DNA of 24,668 nucleotides from Bacteroidales bacterium UBA6248 (GCA_002441345.1 DJVU01000001.1:1-24668); one strand, 5' to 3'; shown: positions 7,422 to 16,041, numbered from the stretch's first letter. Notes: generated by a model not told the origin, from the letters alone. A program made the numbers and translations.

Positions 7422-7453
7422 CAGACTCAATCAGGCAAATATCTGCATACCGC

Positions 7454-8365
7454 ATGGCATCAACAAAGGTAAATCCCGACAACAGGGGCGAGCGCAGGAC
7501 AGGCTGGCGCAACAAGTTACGGGATAAGTACCGTCTTGTGATCCTCAATGAGGACACCTTCGAGGAGAAACTTTCATTTAAGCTTTCCAGGCTAAATGTG
7601 TTCGTGGTTGCCGGGACTATTGCCATCATCCTGATTTTTTTTACCACTTATCTTATTGCCTTTACCCCTTTGCGTGAATTTATTCCCGGATACGGCGGCA
7701 CAACCGTCAGCCGTGAATATTACGATCTTCAGCTGCGTGTCGACTCACTAGGCGACGCCCTGGCGAACCGCGACCTCTACATCCGCAACATACGGGCGGT
7801 AATCAGCGGCGAGGATGTGGAAACCATGGATCAGCGCGTGCTGCCCGGCGATTCGGTACGTAACGTCAATGCCGGTGAAGTCAGTTATCGCCGTTCCCGT
7901 GAAGATTCGCTTCTGAGAGCCGAATACGAGCGTGAAAACCGCTATTCCCTCAGCGCTGAACCCCTTACTCAGATAAAACGCGATGTCCCCCTGGGAAAAA
8001 TTAACTTCTACACTCCTGTGAAAGGCATTATCACCAACCGCTTTAATGCCTCCGGAAATCATTACGGCATTGATATAGCTGCAAAACGTGGCGATGCCGT
8101 GAAAGCCGCGTACGACGGCATCGTTTTCTTTTCGGAATGGACTGCCGAAACCGGACACGTCATCGCCATACAGCATACCGGTGGAATCGTTACCGTGTAC
8201 AAACATAACTCCGTGCTGCTCCGACGCCAGGGTTCCTTTGTACGTGCAGGCGAATCCATCGCCATCATAGGCAGCACCGGTGAATATACCACCGGGCCCC
8301 ATCTCCATTTTGAGCTCTGGATTAACAGTACCCCCGTTGATCCGGAGAAACATCTGACGTTCTGA
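7454..8365 (+). CDS. Membrane-anchored M23-family metallopeptidase
   Basis: This 303-residue protein has a basic cytoplasmic N-terminus, one membrane segment at about residues 49-70, a linker with coiled-coil character (about 85-165) and a C-terminal LytM/M23 domain. The zinc ligands are H203 and D207 in NHYGIDIA and H285 in GPHLHFEL, with H283 and H251 as the expected additional active-site histidines, so the enzyme should be able to cut peptidoglycan peptide cross-links. It faces the periplasm. The start chosen is the ATG at 7454, because the promoter candidate lies just upstream and the earlier starts add an unrelated leader. dxr begins seven bases after its stop, so the two are cotranscribed. 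Confidence 0.88.
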   Translation: MASTKVNPDNRGERRTGWRNKLRDKYRLVILNEDTFEEKLSFKLSRLNVFVVAGTIAIILIFFTTYLIAFTPLREFIPGYGGTTVSREYYDLQLRVDSLGDALANRDLYIRNIRAVISGEDVETMDQRVLPGDSVRNVNAGEVSYRRSREDSLLRAEYERENRYSLSAEPLTQIKRDVPLGKINFYTPVKGIITNRFNASGNHYGIDIAAKRGDAVKAAYDGIVFFSEWTAETGHVIAIQHTGGIVTVYKHNSVLLRRQGSFVRAGESIAIIGSTGEYTTGPHLHFELWINSTPVDPEKHLTF

Positions 8366-8372
8366 TTTATAC

Positions 8373-9563
8373 ATGCCTTCACAAACAAGGAAAAACATTG
8401 CCATCCTAGGCTCAACGGGTTCCATAGGCACCCAGGCCCTGGAAGTAATCCGGCAACATCACGAAAGCTTCAGCATCGAGGTGCTTACCGCCCGCAACAA
8501 CGCCACCCTGCTGATCGAACAGGCTGCAGAATTTATGCCCAATGCCGTTGTCATAGGTTCGGATATGCTTTACAATAAGGTAGCATCGGCTCTTCAACCC
8601 CTCGGTATCAAGGTATATTGCGGCGACGATGCCCTGGTTCAGGTGCTCGAAATGGAATCCGTACACCTGGTGCTGGTTGCACTGGTTGGTTATGCCGGAC
8701 TGCGGCCTACGCTCAAAGCCATCGAAGCCGGCAAGACAATAGCCCTCGCCAACAAGGAAACCCTGGTGGTGGCCGGAGAACTGGTTACTCGCCTGGCACA
8801 GGAAAAAGGAGTAAATATCTATCCGGTCGACTCCGAACACTCCGCCATCTTTCAGTGCCTGGCCGGTGAGTTTCACAACCCGGTTGAAAAGATCTATCTT
8901 ACGGCTTCCGGCGGTCCGTTCAGAGGGAAGGATGCCGGTTTCCTGCGCATGGTCACCAAAGCACAGGCTCTGAAACATCCCAACTGGAACATGGGCTGCA
9001 AGGTTACCATCGATTCGGCCACGCTCATGAATAAAGGTCTCGAGGTAATTGAAGCCCGCTGGCTGTTTAACCTCACTCCCGCACAAATCGAGGTCGTGGT
9101 GCACCCACAGTCGATCATCCACAGTATGGTTCAGTTTCGCGACGGCTCCATAAAAGCGCAAATGGGACTTCCCGATATGCGGATTCCAATACAATACGCA
9201 CTCTCATACCCAAACCGCCTGCACTCTCCCAATCCAAGGTTCGACTTTATGATGCATCCCGAACTAACTTTCGAAGCCCCCGATACCGCAAACTTCCGTT
9301 GCCTGGGGCTTGCCTACGAAGCCCTTGAGAAAGGCGGAAATATGCCCTGTATCCTTAACGCAGCCAACGAAGTGGCCGTAAATGCCTTTCTTGCCGAAAA
9401 AATCCGGTTCGACCATATCCCGGAAATTATATCGGAAAGTATGCAGCGCACAGGCTTCACTCCCCGCCCTGATTATAACGACTATGCCGAAACCGACCGC
9501 GTGGCACGACTCGTAGCCGGCGATCAGGTAAGTAACATCCGGTCGGGACCTGCCAGACATTGA
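8373..9563 (+). CDS. dxr: 1-deoxy-D-xylulose 5-phosphate reductoisomerase Dxr
   Basis: Dxr rearranges and reduces 1-deoxyxylulose 5-phosphate to 2-C-methylerythritol 4-phosphate using NADPH and a divalent metal, the committed step of the MEP isoprenoid pathway. The 396-residue protein has the normal length. The NADPH-binding GSTGSIG is at residues 13-19, metal ligands D153 and E155 lie in PVDSEHSAIF, E224 lies in NKGLEVIEA, and the substrate loop HPNWNMG is at 202-208. The last dozen residues (from DQVSNIR) are a variable tail. It follows the M23 gene by seven bases and precedes rseP, a neighbour often seen beside dxr in bacteria. Confidence 0.97.
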   Translation: MPSQTRKNIAILGSTGSIGTQALEVIRQHHESFSIEVLTARNNATLLIEQAAEFMPNAVVIGSDMLYNKVASALQPLGIKVYCGDDALVQVLEMESVHLVLVALVGYAGLRPTLKAIEAGKTIALANKETLVVAGELVTRLAQEKGVNIYPVDSEHSAIFQCLAGEFHNPVEKIYLTASGGPFRGKDAGFLRMVTKAQALKHPNWNMGCKVTIDSATLMNKGLEVIEARWLFNLTPAQIEVVVHPQSIIHSMVQFRDGSIKAQMGLPDMRIPIQYALSYPNRLHSPNPRFDFMMHPELTFEAPDTANFRCLGLAYEALEKGGNMPCILNAANEVAVNAFLAEKIRFDHIPEIISESMQRTGFTPRPDYNDYAETDRVARLVAGDQVSNIRSGPARH

Positions 9564-9660
9564 AAACGATGCGTACTCCGTTCAGAACCTGCCATGCCTG
9601 TTTTACATCTGCTTGTGTATTAAAACGTAATTGTTCCGGCGGAGCGGTTCTCATTTCTTC

Positions 9661-9668
9661 TAATTTTG
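9661..9668 (+). promoter_or_regulatory. Candidate -7 promoter element for rseP
   Basis: TAATTTTG matches TAnnTTTG perfectly in the 205-base gap between dxr and rseP, 101 bases before the rseP ATG. No convincing -33 element lies at the right distance, so rseP may have its own promoter or may be read through from dxr. Confidence 0.35.
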
Positions 9669-9768
9669 CAATCGCTCCTGTTTAAAGTACGGATAACCCG
9701 CACAAAGTGTCTGAACCTATACGGGTGAAATTTGTTTAACACATTCATTTCGACGAACGAATACTATT

Positions 9769-11091
9769 ATGGAAATTCTTGTAAAAGCTGCACAACTGAT
9801 TCTTAGCCTGTCTGTACTGGTTATTGTCCATGAGTTCGGACACTTTATCGCAGCCAAAATATTTAAAACCAGGGTAGAGAAGTTTTATCTCTTTTTCGAT
9901 CCCTGGTTTTCGCTCTTCAAGTTTAAAAAGGGTGATACCGAATATGGTATGGGATGGCTTCCCCTGGGCGGATATGTGAAGATATCGGGTATGGTCGATG
10001 AGTCTATGGACCGCGAGCAGATGCAGCAGGCTCCCCAGCCATACGAGTTTCGCAGCAAACCATCATGGCAGCGTCTCATCATTATGCTGGGAGGAGTTAC
10101 CATGAATATCGTTCTGGCTATCGCTATATATATAGGTATGCTGTGGGTGTGGGGAGAACAGTATCTGCCCTCTTCCGAAGTTAACAAATACGGTATTGTG
10201 GTGGATTCTGTGGCATCCGGGATGGGTCTTCGCAACGGGGATCGCATCCTGGCGGTTGATAATCAGCCGGTGGAGGATTTCTACAAGATTCCGGCACGCA
10301 TCATCCTCGACAATGCAGAATCCATTCAGGTGGAACGCGAAGGTGCAAAAATGGATGTGGTGATCCCCGAAGGATTTATCTCCCGCCTGCTTAAACACCA
10401 GTCGCCCGATTTTATCAACGCCCGCATGCCCTTTGTCATTGCAGGCTTTGCCACTGAATCCGCAGCCCGGGATGCCGGACTTGCTGAAGGCGACCGTATT
10501 ATTGGCGTTAACGATACGCTGGTACCCTACTTCGACCAGTTCCGCGCTCTGATACCGCTCTATAAGGAAAAGGAAATCTCCCTGGTCTACATCCGGGACA
10601 ACGATACCCTCGCCGCTGTAATGACCGTCCCGGAATCCGGACTCATTGGTGCCCGCACCAACCCGGCCGATCATTTTACCTTCCGTAAACTTGACTATTC
10701 CCTTGCAGGTGCGATACCGGCAGGCTTCAGCCGTACCTGGAAAGGTGTGGGTGATTACCTGAAACAGCTTAAACTGCTGTTTGCTCCAGAGGTAAAAGCC
10801 TATGAATCTCTTGGCGGTTTTATAACCATCGGCAGTATATTCCCCTCCGTGTGGGACTGGCACTCGTTCTGGAGCCTGACGGCCTTCCTTAGTATTATGC
10901 TTGCCATTCTCAACGTGCTGCCGATTCCGGCTCTCGACGGAGGTCATGTGATGTTCCTGCTCTTCGAAATCGTAACCGGCCGCAAACCTTCCGACAGGTT
11001 CATGGAATATGCCCAGATCGCCGGTATGGTAATCCTCTTCGGCCTGCTCATCTTCGCCAACGGAAACGATATCATTCGCCTGTTCCGCTAG
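9769..11091 (+). CDS. rseP: RIP metalloprotease RseP (site-2 protease)
   Basis: RseP is an inner-membrane zinc protease that cuts membrane-embedded substrates such as anti-sigma factors and remnant signal peptides. The 440-residue protein carries the catalytic H21-E22-F-G-H25 motif in the first membrane helix and the third zinc ligand D390 in the NVLPIPALDGGH motif near the C-terminus. Two PDZ-like domains lie between (about residues 130-215 and 215-300, the first with GMGLRNGDRILAVD and the second with AARDAGLAEGDRIIGV). C-terminal membrane helices follow. Length and layout are normal. The ATG is the first start and fits the family N-terminus. No sigma/anti-sigma pair is in view to suggest the substrate. 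Confidence 0.95.
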   Translation: MEILVKAAQLILSLSVLVIVHEFGHFIAAKIFKTRVEKFYLFFDPWFSLFKFKKGDTEYGMGWLPLGGYVKISGMVDESMDREQMQQAPQPYEFRSKPSWQRLIIMLGGVTMNIVLAIAIYIGMLWVWGEQYLPSSEVNKYGIVVDSVASGMGLRNGDRILAVDNQPVEDFYKIPARIILDNAESIQVEREGAKMDVVIPEGFISRLLKHQSPDFINARMPFVIAGFATESAARDAGLAEGDRIIGVNDTLVPYFDQFRALIPLYKEKEISLVYIRDNDTLAAVMTVPESGLIGARTNPADHFTFRKLDYSLAGAIPAGFSRTWKGVGDYLKQLKLLFAPEVKAYESLGGFITIGSIFPSVWDWHSFWSLTAFLSIMLAILNVLPIPALDGGHVMFLLFEIVTGRKPSDRFMEYAQIAGMVILFGLLIFANGNDIIRLFR

Positions 11092-11180
11092 CCGCTTTTC
11101 ACAGGTGAAAATGTACTTCGCCGGGTGAAAGTGTGGAAATCCCGCCCGTTGAGGGACAAGTTGCCGGAATGTGAAAAGGA

Positions 11181-11219
11181 ATTAATCAGCCGATGATGGC
11201 ATATGTGCGCCTGATTAAT
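11181..11219. terminator. Inverted repeat between convergent rseP and yitT-like genes
   Basis: ATTAATCAG (11181-11189) and CTGATTAAT (11211-11219) are a perfect 9-bp dyad with a 21-base spacer. It lies in the 184-base gap between two convergent genes, with a TTTT run shortly after the stem on each strand. A weak bidirectional terminator is likely; the low GC of the stem keeps confidence modest. Confidence 0.4.
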
Positions 11220-11275
11220 CGGATTTTACGAATCAGATCCTGCTCCTTGCACAAATTGCAGGTCCGGGTTCTGTT

Positions 11276-12169
11276 TCAATCTTCGAGTTTGTCGCGGAGC
11301 GATTTGAATCCCTGACCAAGTATTTCGTTGGCATCCATCACCGTAAGGAAAGCTTTGGGATCTGTTTTGTTGATAAACTCCTCGAGCATGGCCAGCTCGC
11401 GGCGGTTTACCACGGTGAAGATCACCTTTTTCTCTGTCCCGTTATACATACCTTCTCCCGAAAGAAAGGTCCCTCCCCGGTTCAGATCGTGGATGATTTT
11501 ATCGCGTATGGCTTCGTGTTTATCCGAAACGATAAAGATGGTTTTTTCGTAGCTGACTCCTTCCATTACAGCATCAATCACCTTACCCATTACGAAAATG
11601 GCAATCCACGAATACAATGGAATATGCCAGTCTCTGAATGCAATAAATCCGATCAGTACGATGGTTGAGTCAACTGCCATCATCATTTGCCCGATGGGTA
11701 GTCGTGTGTAGCGCGAGATGATCATGGCAATCACATCCGATCCTCCGGAAGTGGCTTTGGCTTTAAAGGTAAGTCCGACGCCTGCCCCTATCAGCGCCCC
11801 TCCGAAGATGGATGACAGAAGCGGGTCGCTGTCGACCAGGGGTTTGAACTGTGAAAAGTAAGAGAACAGATCCACAAATACGGAGGTAAGTACAAAGCCG
11901 GCAACGGTTTTTGCGCCGAAACGGGGTCCAAGGATCCGGGTACCGATAATGGTAAGCGGTATGTTAAACGCCAGTGCCGTGAGTCCGAGCGGCCACCCCA
12001 GCATGTGGTGAATTACGATGGAGATGCCGTAAATGCCCCCGGGTACAATTTTATAAGGGGTTATAAAAAATACATAACCGGCCGAAACAAGCAGAGTGCC
12101 GGCCACAATAAGCCCGTAGGAAATAAACCATTTGCGGGTGAAAAGCTTTTCCTTCTGAAGAAATGCCAT
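11276..12169 (-). CDS. YitT-family membrane protein with DUF2179 domain (copy 1)
   Basis: The 297-residue protein has five to six membrane segments in the first 200 residues, with the family motifs PGGIYGISIVIHH and KATSGGSDVIAM, and a C-terminal soluble DUF2179 domain (about 210-290: RGGTFLSGEGMY and VNRRELAMLEEF). YitT proteins are abundant inner-membrane proteins of uncertain function, suspected to be transporters. The gene follows a close paralogue on the same strand with a 41-base gap, and the two probably share a promoter. By eye the two proteins are identical at well over half of their positions and begin and end almost alike, so they arose by tandem duplication. The start is an ATG. 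Confidence 0.9.
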   Translation of the reverse strand: MAFLQKEKLFTRKWFISYGLIVAGTLLVSAGYVFFITPYKIVPGGIYGISIVIHHMLGWPLGLTALAFNIPLTIIGTRILGPRFGAKTVAGFVLTSVFVDLFSYFSQFKPLVDSDPLLSSIFGGALIGAGVGLTFKAKATSGGSDVIAMIISRYTRLPIGQMMMAVDSTIVLIGFIAFRDWHIPLYSWIAIFVMGKVIDAVMEGVSYEKTIFIVSDKHEAIRDKIIHDLNRGGTFLSGEGMYNGTEKKVIFTVVNRRELAMLEEFINKTDPKAFLTVMDANEILGQGFKSLRDKLED

Positions 12170-12210
12170 TTCCGGAACGTACTAAGTGTAAAAAAAGGTG
12201 GTATATGCCA

Positions 12211-13137
12211 TTATTCGGAAATTTTGTCGCGCAGCGATTTGAATCCCTCGCCCAGAATCTCGTTGGCATCAACTACGGTAACAAAGGCTTTGGGATCGAT
12301 CTGGTGGATGTATTCCTCAAGAATCGCCAGCTCACGGCGGTTGAGAACCGTAAAAATAATGGTTTTGTCGGAATTGTTGTACATGCCCTTGCCGGGGATG
12401 TAAGTTCCGCCGCGGTTCAGGTCGTTGATGATCTTGTCGCGGATCTTGTCAAACTCCTTCGAAATGATGAACAGGGTTTTGTCGTAGCTTACCCCCTGCA
12501 TGGTGATGTCGATTACCTTGCCGGTAATAAAAATTACAATCCATGAATAAAGGGGAATCTTCCAGTCCCCGAAAACAATAAGTCCGAACAGTACAATGAC
12601 CGAATCCACGTAAATCATAAGCTGACCCAGCGGCAATCGGGTGTATTTGGCAATGATCATGGCAACAATGTCGGAACCGCCGGAAGTAGCCTTCGACTTG
12701 AAGATAAGTCCAAGCCCGAAACCGATCAGCACACCTCCGAATACGCAGGCCATCAGCACATCACCGGCAAGACCGAGGGGATCGTTTTCACCTACCAGCA
12801 TGGTAAGCAAATCCATAAAAACGGATGTAAGTACAAAACCTACCACGGTTTTAACCCCGAAGCGGGGCCCAAGCACCCGGATGCCGATGATCGTAAGAGG
12901 AATGTTGAGTACAAGACCGAACAAACCAACCGGAATACCCGTTGGCCAAAACGAAAAAAGCCCTTTTGTAAGGTGATGCACCACGATTCCGATTCCGTAT
13001 ACACCCCCCGGAACGATGTTGTACGGATTTACAAAAAAGACAAAACCGGCCGCCAGAATAAACGATCCTACGACGATCAGCGCGTATGCAATGAACCATT
13101 TTTTCGAGAAAAGCTTCTCGTTTTGTACAAATGCCAT
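12211..13137 (-). CDS. YitT-family membrane protein with DUF2179 domain (copy 2)
   Basis: This 308-residue paralogue of the downstream gene has the same layout: multi-helix membrane part with PGGVYGIGIVVHH and KATSGGSDIVAM, and a C-terminal DUF2179 domain (RGGTYIPGKGMY, LNRRELAILEEY). It differs mainly by a longer loop after the second membrane segment (around residues 57-70, including LFSFWPTGIP) and a rewritten stretch around 110-125. Function is unknown; transport is a guess from topology. It is the first gene of the pair and has a candidate -7 element 49 bases upstream. The ATG start matches that of the paralogue (MAFxQxEKLF). Confidence 0.9.
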   Translation of the reverse strand: MAFVQNEKLFSKKWFIAYALIVVGSFILAAGFVFFVNPYNIVPGGVYGIGIVVHHLTKGLFSFWPTGIPVGLFGLVLNIPLTIIGIRVLGPRFGVKTVVGFVLTSVFMDLLTMLVGENDPLGLAGDVLMACVFGGVLIGFGLGLIFKSKATSGGSDIVAMIIAKYTRLPLGQLMIYVDSVIVLFGLIVFGDWKIPLYSWIVIFITGKVIDITMQGVSYDKTLFIISKEFDKIRDKIINDLNRGGTYIPGKGMYNNSDKTIIFTVLNRRELAILEEYIHQIDPKAFVTVVDANEILGEGFKSLRDKISE

Positions 13138-13185
13138 GTTAAAATGTTGTTAATCAGTGTAATGATGTTTCAGCAATTCAGGCTG

Positions 13186-13193
13186 CAAATCTA
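13186..13193 (-). promoter_or_regulatory. Candidate -7 promoter element for the yitT-like pair
   Basis: On the minus strand this reads TAGATTTG, a perfect TAnnTTTG match, 49 bases upstream of the ATG at 13137. No clear -33 element is visible. Confidence 0.45.
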
Positions 13194-13303
13194 TGCAGAA
13201 AATTTTGAATAATCAGTGGTACCTATAAAGCAGTTATTGAAAGCCTCTGCATGGCATTTTCACACTTTTTTCTGAACGACTGAATTTTATTGTCAGAAAA
13301 TAT

Positions 13304-13311
13304 TACTTTTG
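13304..13311 (+). promoter_or_regulatory. Upstream candidate -7 element for porP
   Basis: TACTTTTG matches TAnnTTTG perfectly but lacks a good -33 element and would give a leader of over 260 bases before porP. It may be a distal promoter; the element at 13472 is the better candidate. Confidence 0.3.
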
Positions 13312-13447
13312 TTCCTTTCAGTGATAAATAAACATTCAGGTTTATACTAAACCGGTAGTCCGGAAGTTATTGGTAGAATGGTTCCCCCTCCGGGTGAATT
13401 TCAGGGATTAAAAAAAGCAGAAAAGAGAGCCTGTTACCGATGCAGGC

Positions 13448-13479
13448 ACTGATGTTTAAACTGATGGACGATATGTTTG
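13448..13479 (+). promoter_or_regulatory. Candidate promoter for porP and the T9SS locus
   Basis: TATGTTTG (13472-13479) is a perfect TAnnTTTG match, with ACTG (13448-13451) 20 bases upstream as an approximate -33 TTTG. The start of transcription would be near 13486, giving a leader of about 100 bases before the porP ATG. Confidence 0.5.
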
Positions 13480-13583
13480 CCTGAGTTACATGCCTGCTCC
13501 GCCGCTGCTGTCAGCCGCCGGATTATAGTGCAGAGCAGGGAACCCGGCATAAATAATCTGAATAAAAGCCATAAAATCCCGGA

Positions 13584-14570
13584 ATGACTGGATTTATGAA
13601 CAGAAATCAACGAAGCAGGGTAAAATGCATGGTTCGGATTGCCGTACTTGCACTCGTAGTATTATTTACGGCCGCCGGCAGGGTATATGCCCAGCAGGAG
13701 CCCCAGTTTACCTTTAATATGTTCAACCATATGGCTGTCAACCCCGGCTATGCCGGATTGCGCGATGCAATAACCGTAACGGGTATAATGCGGCAGCAGT
13801 GGATTGGCATCGAAGACGACGACGGAAACAAGGTTTCGCCCGAGAGTGTGGTGGTTTCAGGAGATGCCCCCATACGACTGCTGAGAGGTGGTGTTTCCGC
13901 AGCCGTTATGCAGGACAAAATAGGCTATTTCAAAGATATTTACGTTCGCCTGGGCTATGCATACAACCTGTCTGTCGGCAATGGTGAGATGGGCATTGGT
14001 TTTAACGTTGGCTTCCTTAACAAGTCGCTCGACGTGGGCAAGCTCAAACCGGTTGACGATGATCCGATACTGAAGGGAGGGGAGGAGAGTACAATGTTTA
14101 CCGACCTGGCCTTTGGCGCATTTTATCAGCAACCGGGCGGACTCTATCTCGGATTGTCGGCCACACAGCTGCTCGAGGGATCGAGAGAGCTGGGATCCGG
14201 CGGACTCGATTTCCAGCTGCGCCGCCACTATTATGGTGCTGCCGGATACGAGATCACCTGGATCCGGAACCCGGCCTATGTGCTTATCCCCGGCGTTTTT
14301 GTGAAATTCGACGGTACAACGGCTCAGGTCGATCTGAATGCACGCGTGCAGTACAACGAAAAATTCTGGGGCGGACTCACCTACCGCTTTCAGGAAACTG
14401 CAGCGGTAATGGTGGGTATGAGTATCAAGGACATAAGCTTTGGTTATGCTTACGATATCCCGCTTTCACGGATAGGCGGAGCAGGTAGTCATGAAATTAT
14501 GCTGCGCTACAGTTTTATGCTTGAGCTGGAAAAGGCAAAGCGAAGTTTCAGGAATACACGCTTCCTTTAA
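13584..14570 (+). CDS. porP: Type IX secretion membrane protein PorP/SprF
   Basis: The 328-residue protein starts with a signal peptide (hydrophobic core about residues 19-31, likely cleavage after VYA36), followed by the PorP/SprF family signature around NPGYAGLRD and RQQWIGIED. The rest alternates short polar and hydrophobic strands, typical of an outer-membrane beta-barrel, and ends close to an aromatic-rich strand. PorP/SprF proteins work with the T9SS at the outer membrane; SprF-type members serve particular secreted partners such as type B C-terminal-domain proteins. An ATG four codons downstream (13596) is an equally acceptable start. The order porP-K-L-M-N matches the Porphyromonas gingivalis operon. 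Confidence 0.9.
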   Translation: MTGFMNRNQRSRVKCMVRIAVLALVVLFTAAGRVYAQQEPQFTFNMFNHMAVNPGYAGLRDAITVTGIMRQQWIGIEDDDGNKVSPESVVVSGDAPIRLLRGGVSAAVMQDKIGYFKDIYVRLGYAYNLSVGNGEMGIGFNVGFLNKSLDVGKLKPVDDDPILKGGEESTMFTDLAFGAFYQQPGGLYLGLSATQLLEGSRELGSGGLDFQLRRHYYGAAGYEITWIRNPAYVLIPGVFVKFDGTTAQVDLNARVQYNEKFWGGLTYRFQETAAVMVGMSIKDISFGYAYDIPLSRIGGAGSHEIMLRYSFMLELEKAKRSFRNTRFL

Positions 14571-14580
14571 CCAAAAAAAC

Positions 14581-14610
14581 TTGTTTTGAATAATTATATT
14601 GCTATTTTTG
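14581..14610 (+). promoter_or_regulatory. Promoter candidate before gldK
   Basis: TTG (14581-14583), a 19-base spacer and TATTTTTG (14603-14610) fit the Bacteroidota -33/-7 promoter well. It begins 11 bases after the porP stop and about 105 bases before the gldK ATG, so gldKLMN can be transcribed independently of porP. No terminator separates porP from gldK, so readthrough is also expected. Confidence 0.65.
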
Positions 14611-14685
14611 TCGGTCTAAAAAAACGGAAAAACGGATAATATTTCAATCTCCAAACCGTTATTTGCATTAAAATCAGGTAGAAAC

Positions 14686-16041
14686 ATGAAAAGACTCTTC
14701 AACTACATCCTCGCTGCCCTTATCCTGAGCAGCTGCAGCAACTCAGGTAACGGGGAACTGATAGGTGTAAAAAAGCGTGAGAAATTTTATCAGCCCGATC
14801 CATTCGGAATGGCTTACATTCCAATGGGCAGCTTTACCATGGGCGTAGGCGATCAGGATGTGCCGTATGCACATATCAACGATCCCCGGACCGTCTCGGT
14901 AAGCGCCTTTTATATGGACGAAACTGAAATCACCAACAACGAATACAGGCAGTTTGTATACTGGGTAAGAGACTCTATTGCCCGTCGCAAACTGGGAGAG
15001 GTAAAACCCGAAGTTTACCTGATCGAAGAGAATAAAAAGACCGGTGAAACATACGATCCTGCCTTCCTCAACTGGAAATCCGATATCAAATGGAACGGTG
15101 AGGAAGAGCGTGAAGCCCTGGAAGATATGTTTCTGCCTGAACACGAACGCTACTTCCGCCGTAAGGAAATAGATACCCGGAAACTCTTCTATGAGTACTA
15201 CTGGGTTGATTATAAGGCTGCTGCCGGTAAGGATTATTCCGCCGGTGACCCGGTAAATGCCGGTCTCGCCAACCGCCCGCAGGGACTTAAAGACCGCTCT
15301 CTGTACGTGCGCAAAGAGATTATCAATGTTTATCCCGATACCCTCGCCTGGATCCACGACTTTGCCTATGCATACAACGATCCCATGACCGAGCGCTATT
15401 TCTGGCATCCGGCTTACGACAACTATCCTGTTGTTGGCGTGAACTGGAAACAGGCAAAAGCATTCGGCATCTGGAGAACAGAATTGCTCAGAGCATACCT
15501 GCAGAGCAAAGGCAATGCCGTTGTAAATGAATTCAGGCTCCCGACCGAAGCCGAATGGGAATGGGCTGCCCGCGGCGGCAACTCCTTCAGCGCCTACCCC
15601 TGGGGAGGCCCCTATACCCGCAACGAAAAAGGATGCTTCCTGGCTAACTTTAAACCTCTGCGCGGAAACTACGTCGACGACGGCGGACTTACCCCCGTTA
15701 TCGTAGCCCACTATCCGGCTAACGACTTCGGCCTGTACGATATGGCCGGTAATGTAGCTGAGTGGACCAACGACGCTTTCGACGAAAGTGCCTACAACTT
15801 CACCTGGGATATGAATCCTGCCTACAACTACAACGCTAAGGACAGCGATCCTCCCGCGCTCAAACGTAAAGTTGTCAGGGGCGGATCCTGGAAGGATATC
15901 GCTTACTACCTGCAGGTTAACTCCCGCTCCTATGAGTTCCAGGATACTGCCAAGAGCTACATCGGCTTCCGCTGCGTACAGAACTTCATGGGACGCCAAA
16001 AAGACGATAACCCCGCACGTGCTTCCAAAATCTATAACTAA
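14686..16041 (+). CDS. gldK: Type IX secretion ring lipoprotein GldK/PorK
   Basis: GldK forms, with GldN, the large periplasmic ring under the outer membrane that surrounds the T9SS. The 451-residue protein has a lipoprotein signal ending in the lipobox L14-S-S-C17, then a formylglycine-generating-enzyme (SUMF1) fold over most of its length, with landmarks GSFTMG, EITNNEYRQF, RLPTEAEWEWAARGG, YDMAGNVAEWTND, VVRGGSW and GFRCV. The paired cysteines that make true sulfatase-modifying enzymes active are absent after RGGSW (KDIAYYLQ instead), as expected for a structural protein. The start is an ATG with its own promoter upstream. gldL follows after 83 bases. Confidence 0.96.
   Translation: MKRLFNYILAALILSSCSNSGNGELIGVKKREKFYQPDPFGMAYIPMGSFTMGVGDQDVPYAHINDPRTVSVSAFYMDETEITNNEYRQFVYWVRDSIARRKLGEVKPEVYLIEENKKTGETYDPAFLNWKSDIKWNGEEEREALEDMFLPEHERYFRRKEIDTRKLFYEYYWVDYKAAAGKDYSAGDPVNAGLANRPQGLKDRSLYVRKEIINVYPDTLAWIHDFAYAYNDPMTERYFWHPAYDNYPVVGVNWKQAKAFGIWRTELLRAYLQSKGNAVVNEFRLPTEAEWEWAARGGNSFSAYPWGGPYTRNEKGCFLANFKPLRGNYVDDGGLTPVIVAHYPANDFGLYDMAGNVAEWTNDAFDESAYNFTWDMNPAYNYNAKDSDPPALKRKVVRGGSWKDIAYYLQVNSRSYEFQDTAKSYIGFRCVQNFMGRQKDDNPARASKIYN

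Larger units (their letters stand above)
6759..7453. other. Sparse intergenic region between divergent porW and the M23 peptidase gene
   Basis: No intact gene is supportable in these 695 bases. The left end holds the porW promoter candidate. Positions 6825-7065 hold a frameshifted small reading frame on the minus strand (listed separately). The stretch 7081-7260 is AT-rich. The right end (about 7340-7421) holds short CCGG-containing repeats and the promoter candidate of the M23 gene. A 78-codon open frame on the minus strand at 7085-7321 has a composition that does not look coding. Confidence 0.6.
13138..13583. other. Divergent intergenic region and porP leader
   Basis: These 446 bases separate the minus-strand yitT-like pair from plus-strand porP. 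They hold the minus-strand promoter candidate (13186-13193) and two plus-strand -7 elements (13304-13311 and 13472-13479). The leader between them has several short GC-rich self-complementary pieces, such as CCGGTAGTCCGG near 13353 and GCCTG/CAGGC at 13429-13447. I compared it with the TPP, cobalamin, FMN and preQ1 riboswitch core motifs from memory and saw none. No coding frame is supportable. Confidence 0.55.

Noticed and set aside
13138..13583. A known riboswitch before porP
   Set aside because: I looked for core motifs of cobalamin, TPP, FMN and preQ1 riboswitches and found none; the few short hairpins are not diagnostic.
14743..15999. A 418-codon open frame antisense to gldK
   Set aside because: It fully mirrors gldK, whose motifs are clear. 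Its length comes from the low number of stop codons in the mirror frame of a well-biased gene.
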